Shown: piece by piece, positions 6,842 through 9,412 of the stretch | Numbering within the stretch: position 1 is the stretch's first letter | How the letters are laid out: every line of letters begins with the position of its first letter | Assembly (NCBI GenBank): GCA_026986655.1 | Contig: JALSOD010000214.1 | Span: forward strand, 1 to 9,412 | DNA: 9,412 bases | Direction of reading: 5' to 3' | DNA from: Caldifarciminota bacterium | GTDB taxonomy: Bacteria > Hydrothermota > Hydrothermia > B15-G9 > WFZT01 | The notes under the pieces: generated by a model | What the model saw: only the letters and a program-made list of their open reading frames with translations | Told to the model about the DNA's origin: nothing | Databases searched by the model: none | Program-made: the position numbers and the translations under genes

Positions 6842-8138
6842 CTTTTATCAAATTTTCAGCCCTTCTTACGTAGATTGAGCCATCAAATTTTTCTTTTAGA
6901 ATTCGAAAATACTTACTTGAAGAATCTGGATTGTGAAAAACATCTGTATAGATGTATACAAGCCCATAGAGTGCCCGCTTGAGGTCGTCCTCCGAGGATG
7001 CAGAGTCTACCACAGATTTATAAATTTTGACAGACTTTTCTGGTTTACCAATTTCAAAGAGATAGAGTTCGGCCATTTTAAGTCTCACATCTGTCGTGTC
7101 TTTTTGATATTTTTCAATGTCACTGTAGGCGATGTATTTCTGACGAGCAATATCGGCAATTTTCTGATTTACCCTTGAGTTACTTGCTCTTTTGTACCAA
7201 TCTATGGCTTTTTTGATAGAATCCATCTGCTCATATTGATTTGCAATTATGTATGCCGATAGTTGTCCATATTTTCCATTTTTGTTTTCTTTGTAAACCT
7301 GTTCAAATTTTTTTAAAGCCCTGTCAGTTTCGCCTTTTTTCAACAGAATTTGCGCGATTCTAAATTCAATGCTTGGTCTCCGTTTATCACGTGGAGGGAG
7401 GTCGATTCTCTGAAGGATTTCTCTGGCCCTATCAAGGCTGTCCATCTCAAAATAAACATCTCCTAAAAGTACCTGGGATTCCACTTTTATTGAATCGGCC
7501 AGCACAAATTTTTGTAAACTCTGGAGGTATTTTATGGCATCCATGTAATTTTGGGTTTTATATGAACATTTTGCAGCTAACATAAGGGCGTCAATTTTCC
7601 TTTGCTCATTTAACTTCTTTTTGTGAAGTACAGGTTTGAGCTCTTCAAGGGCTTTGTCGCATTTACCTTCGAGGGCAAGTGAGTGGGCAAGGAGCAACGT
7701 AGCTTCTTCGAGAGTGGTTTTTGAACTCTGTTTTAGCATCTCGCGCGCTACCTCGGGCTTTCCTGACTCAATTAAAAGTCGTGCATACTCCACTTTTGCC
7801 TTTGGAATGTACTTGGAGTTTGGATAGAATTTGAAGAGTTCCTCGAATTTTCGTCTTGCTTTGTGTCTGTTCCCGATTCTAAGGTAGGATATTGCCATAA
7901 GGTACAATGCGTCATCCACATATTTGGAATTGGGGTAAAACTCAAGTATTTTTGAGCATTTCTCAATAACTTTTTCATATTCTCTACGCTCTTTTGGAGT
8001 TATTCTATGAGTCTTGCTATAGCTCCTTTCCGCCTCGTTAAAATATTTCTTAGCATTATAAAATGTGTTGAAATAGGCACATCCTGTGAAAAGTAGTATG
8101 GCAATTAGTGGGATTATTTTAATTTTTCTCACAGTCAA
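6834..8138 (-). CDS. TPR-repeat lipoprotein (BamD-like outer-membrane or periplasmic protein)
   Basis: A 434-residue protein that begins with a short basic stretch, a hydrophobic core (about 8-17) and F-T-G-C at 17-20, a type II signal peptide with Cys20 as the predicted lipidated residue; Phe at -3 is slightly unusual. The mature part opens with A-Y-F-N-T-F-Y-N-A-K-K-Y-F and is almost entirely helical repeats of TPR type, for example Y-P-N-S-K-Y-V-D-D-A-L-Y about 68-79 and Y-P-N-S-K-Y-I-P-K-A about 105-114, then further A-rich and charged repeats to the end. The first repeats resemble BamD/YfiO, but the protein is much longer, so a general scaffold role at the envelope is the safer call. The start is TTG at 8138 or GTG at 8132; an in-frame stop lies just upstream and neither start has a good ribosome binding site. 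It heads the operon with the lipid kinase and rtcB. Confidence 0.85.
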   Translation of the reverse strand: MTVRKIKIIPLIAILLFTGCAYFNTFYNAKKYFNEAERSYSKTHRITPKERREYEKVIEKCSKILEFYPNSKYVDDALYLMAISYLRIGNRHKARRKFEELFKFYPNSKYIPKAKVEYARLLIESGKPEVAREMLKQSSKTTLEEATLLLAHSLALEGKCDKALEELKPVLHKKKLNEQRKIDALMLAAKCSYKTQNYMDAIKYLQSLQKFVLADSIKVESQVLLGDVYFEMDSLDRAREILQRIDLPPRDKRRPSIEFRIAQILLKKGETDRALKKFEQVYKENKNGKYGQLSAYIIANQYEQMDSIKKAIDWYKRASNSRVNQKIADIARQKYIAYSDIEKYQKDTTDVRLKMAELYLFEIGKPEKSVKIYKSVVDSASSEDDLKRALYGLVYIYTDVFHNPDSSSKYFRILKEKFDGSIYVRRAENLIKGD

Positions 8139-8241
8139 TGATTATGACAAAAGAATTTTCGAATATCAACCTATTTTTGACATTGATCAAATCAGATAAA
8201 TGAACTTGTAATAGTAGTCAAGGCACCCTTAAGATATAATC
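8139..8241. promoter_or_regulatory. Divergent promoter region between the TPR lipoprotein operon and the acidic orphan gene
   Basis: The 103-base AT-rich gap separates divergently oriented genes, so it must hold promoters for both if both are expressed. For the plus-strand gene a TTGATC (8183-8188) with TGTAAT (8207-8212) at 18 bases is the best pair I see. For the minus strand TTGACT (8221-8216) has only a poor -10 partner. A perfect TTGACA at 8177-8182 lacks a -10 box at a suitable distance. The assignments are weak. Confidence 0.3.
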
Positions 8242-8511
8242 ATGAAAAAATATAAAGTTTACGAAGTACTTGCTATTAAGGAGGGGGACCAGTTTGAACT
8301 GGAGCCCGTTGAAGACTTTGAATTTAACGAAGCGGTAAATGCGGCAATTTCACTGTCCATGGAGAATGGTATGGATTACACAATCATACCCACAAACAAT
8401 ACGCTTTACGTCATTACAGAAGAAGATATTATTGATCCCAACAAAATTGAAATTTTTGGCACGGTGCGATGCAAAGAAGGAGGCTTTGTTATTATAGACC
8501 CTCTCAAGTAA
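8242..8511 (+). CDS. Small acidic hypothetical protein
   Basis: An 89-residue protein I do not recognise. It is rich in Glu and Asp, with a clearly acidic net charge, has no signal peptide or membrane segment, and contains one cysteine (in V-R-C-K-E-G-G). Alternating hydrophobic and polar stretches (Y-K-V-Y-E-V-L-A-I near the start, T-L-Y-V-I-T in the middle, G-F-V-I-I-D-P-L near the end) suggest a small mostly beta domain with a helix around A-V-N-A-A-I-S-L-S-M. It is the only gene on the plus strand, divergent from the lipoprotein operon and convergent with the membrane protein gene. No good ribosome binding site precedes the ATG: AAGG at 8220-8223 is about 18 bases away. The amino-acid composition and lack of a better overlapping frame support it as a real gene, with an unknown role. 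Confidence 0.6.
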   Translation: MKKYKVYEVLAIKEGDQFELEPVEDFEFNEAVNAAISLSMENGMDYTIIPTNNTLYVITEEDIIDPNKIEIFGTVRCKEGGFVIIDPLK

Positions 8512-8547
8512 AACTGTGTCTATTTAAAATTTTCTGTATATTCTTTT

Positions 8548-8769
8548 TTACCTACATATCTTTGTCTGTCCTTTCGCAGGTAAGGTTGGAGCATGCCGGA
8601 ATCTGTTCATGAGGTCTCTCAGGAGTAGATTTTCTTCATCGTGGATATTATATGATGGGAGGTCGAGGAGTGACCAGATATTGGTTACCACTCCTATGGG
8701 AGGATAGGAATAGTTCTTGGTTCTGATAAGAGAATACGTATTGAGATAAGCAACAGAACAACGAGAGGT
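8548..8769 (-). other. Protein-like -1-frame continuation of the small membrane protein gene (possible frameshift)
   Basis: In the -1 frame relative to the membrane protein gene, an open stretch of 73 codons runs from just after a TAA at 8772-8770 to a TAA at 8550-8548. It overlaps the last 24 codons of that gene and fills most of the gap to the acidic orphan gene. Its later part reads like a soluble protein tail, with S-Y-P-P-I-G-V-V-T-N-I-W-S-L-L-D-L-P and an acidic amphipathic helix-like N-I-H-D-E-E-N-L-L-L-R-D-L-M-N-R-F. It has no convincing start codon and ribosome binding site of its own; a GTG at 8691 is the only early candidate. The simplest reading is that a one-base change moved the true C-terminus out of frame. 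I do not recognise the family. Confidence 0.35.
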
Positions 8770-9128
8770 TTAAAAAACGATGCTAAACTCATGCTGTTAA
8801 TAAATACTACAGCAAGAATAATTAAGGCTACAGCAAGTAGAATAGCAACCACATATAGCTCACCCAATCTCTCTGCTCGGGCTATTCTGTCCTTTTTCAA
8901 CTGCCTTATTATAGATTGGTATACTTCTTCAACTTCCCTTTTCTGGAGCCCAAGAATGGGATCCTCATCTTCGTCTACCACTTCAATCCTTATTCTATCG
9001 TCCCCGACTTCCTTGATAGCTTTATTAACCGGGATGTTCTTGATAGCCCTTGCAGAGTCGATAAAGAAACCTAACACACTTATGGCTATTAGCACTAAGG
9101 AAACTATAAGGACTACCCCAACAAACAT
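8694..9128 (-). CDS. Small three-helix membrane protein of unknown function
   Basis: A 144-residue protein with a membrane segment at about 2-23, a charged soluble stretch at about 25-89 that contains D-D-R-I-R-I-E-V-V-D-E-D-E-D and a Lys/Arg/Glu-rich helix (R-E-V-E-E-V-Y-Q-S-I-I-R-Q-L-K-K), and two closely spaced membrane segments at about 91-110 and 117-134. I do not recognise the family. The ATG at 9128 is chosen over a GTG at 9137 because a perfect AAGGAGGT lies seven bases before the ATG and overlaps the GTG. A good promoter precedes it. The C-terminus reads R-I-L-L-S-E-P-R-T-I-P-I-L-P and may be a frameshifted end, since the -1 frame beyond the third helix is open and looks coding. It stands alone between a CRISPR array and a convergent gene. 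Confidence 0.7.
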   Translation of the reverse strand: MFVGVVLIVSLVLIAISVLGFFIDSARAIKNIPVNKAIKEVGDDRIRIEVVDEDEDPILGLQKREVEEVYQSIIRQLKKDRIARAERLGELYVVAILLAVALIILAVVFINSMSLASFFKPLVVLLLISIRILLSEPRTIPILP

Positions 9129-9135
9129 TCTTATC

Positions 9136-9143
9136 ACCTCCTT
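9136..9143 (-). promoter_or_regulatory. Ribosome binding site deciding the start of the small membrane protein
   Basis: AAGGAGGT on the minus strand, complementary to the 16S rRNA 3' end at all eight positions, lies seven bases before the ATG at 9128. The upstream GTG at 9137 sits inside it and so cannot be the start. Confidence 0.85.
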
Positions 9144-9162
9144 ACGATATTATATATAGCAA

Positions 9163-9190
9163 ATTATAGGTAAAAGGATACTGTTGGCAA
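9163..9190 (-). promoter_or_regulatory. Probable sigma-70-type promoter of the small membrane protein gene
   Basis: On the minus strand TTGCCA (9190-9185) and a perfect TATAAT (9168-9163) are separated by 16 bases. The expected transcript starts near 9156 and has a leader of roughly 28 bases holding the AAGGAGGT site. A second TATAAT-like run lies just downstream within a TA-rich stretch (about 9147-9158). Confidence 0.55.
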
Positions 9191-9292
9191 GTTTAATTTT
9201 TCTACCCCTCATTATTCAAGTGGGATACTCCAATCCGTATGATACTTCGTGCTACTGAGCTTATCTAATTGTTAAAAGAGGATTTGATAGCG

Positions 9293-9412
9293 GTTTCCAT
9301 CATAGATAGGACATCATAGGTAGGATCGGAATTACAGGGCAATTACGATACCTGAATGGGAGCGACTTCAATTTCCATCCCTCATAGGTAGGATCGGAAT
9401 AAAAATAAAAAT
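9293..9412 (-). CRISPR. Distal (trailer) end of a CRISPR array, continuing past the right edge
   Basis: A 30-base repeat at 9371-9400 and a modified copy at 9293-9332 share 19 identical bases at their right ends (TCATAGGTAGGATCGGAAT) and flank a 38-base unique spacer at 9333-9370; another spacer starts at 9401. Read on the minus strand, the repeat begins ATTCCGATCC, has CCTACCTATGA in the middle and ends GGGATGGAAAT. This resembles the widespread 30-base family with CCTACCTATGA/GGAATTGAAAC-like sequence linked to type I-B and type III systems. That orientation puts the 5' handle at GATGGAAAT and transcription leftwards, with the leader and any cas genes beyond the right edge. The left copy is degenerate, as expected for the oldest repeat. 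Only one clean repeat is visible, but length, spacing and family resemblance agree. Confidence 0.82.

Noticed and set aside
8235..8240. Perfect TATAAT one base before the ATG of the acidic orphan gene
   Set aside because: A transcript from it would begin inside the coding region, and there is no -35 box at the right distance, so it cannot be the promoter for that start.
8548..8583. Inverted repeat TTACCT/AGGTAA between the convergent genes as a terminator
   Set aside because: The stem is only six bases with a 24-base loop and no T-run follows on either strand in the right place.
8769..8780. T-rich run followed by AAA as a -1 frameshift slippery site in the membrane protein gene
   Set aside because: Shifting -1 there leads straight into TAA (8772-8770), so it could not give the long -1-frame product.
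8791..9159. 122-codon open frame on the plus strand opposite the small membrane protein
   Set aside because: The low-complexity Ser/Thr/Ile composition is what the reverse complement of the membrane protein gives; the minus strand has a perfect ribosome binding site and promoter, the plus strand has none.

Overview
The window looks like a chromosomal piece of an anaerobic, probably thermophilic or subsurface, Gram-negative-type bacterium. Bacterial features seen directly are Shine-Dalgarno sites close to AAGGAGGT, TATAAT-type -10 boxes and a lipoprotein signal peptide. The anaerobic inference rests on an oxygen-sensitive 2-hydroxyacyl-CoA dehydratase/benzoyl-CoA reductase type system. The N-terminus of the TPR lipoprotein (C-A-Y-F-N-T-F-Y-N-A-K-K-Y-F after the lipobox) recalls proteins of the Fibrobacterota-Chlorobiota-Bacteroidota group and candidate phyla such as WOR-3/Stahlbacteria. 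That placement is from memory and tentative.

Layout: almost everything is on the minus strand, so read it from right to left. (a) 9293-9412 is the end of a CRISPR array that continues off the right edge. One standard 30-nt repeat, one 38-nt spacer and an odd composite terminal repeat are visible; no cas genes are present. (b) 8694-9128 encodes a small three-helix membrane protein with a good promoter and ribosome binding site. Past its third helix, protein-like sequence continues in the -1 frame (8548-8769), so the gene may be frameshifted. (c) 8242-8511 is the only plus-strand gene, a short acidic orphan. (d) 8138 to 4467 is a tightly packed operon: BamD-like TPR lipoprotein, diacylglycerol/sphingosine-kinase-family lipid kinase, and the RNA ligase RtcB. 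(e) 4165-4466 is intergenic, with two imperfect hairpins that look like a decayed palindromic repeat, plus a promoter for the next operon. (f) 4164 to the left edge is a second operon: AMP-forming acyl-CoA ligase, two dehydratase/reductase subunits, and the first 15 codons of the ATP-dependent activase.

The acyl-CoA operon makes biochemical sense as a unit. The ligase makes an acyl-CoA thioester, the activase pushes one electron at low potential into the two-subunit iron-sulfur enzyme at the cost of ATP, and that enzyme carries out a radical dehydration or reduction of the thioester. The substrate cannot be read from the sequence. The lipoprotein-lipid kinase-RtcB operon joins envelope and RNA-repair functions with no obvious pathway link; co-expression is the only connection shown.
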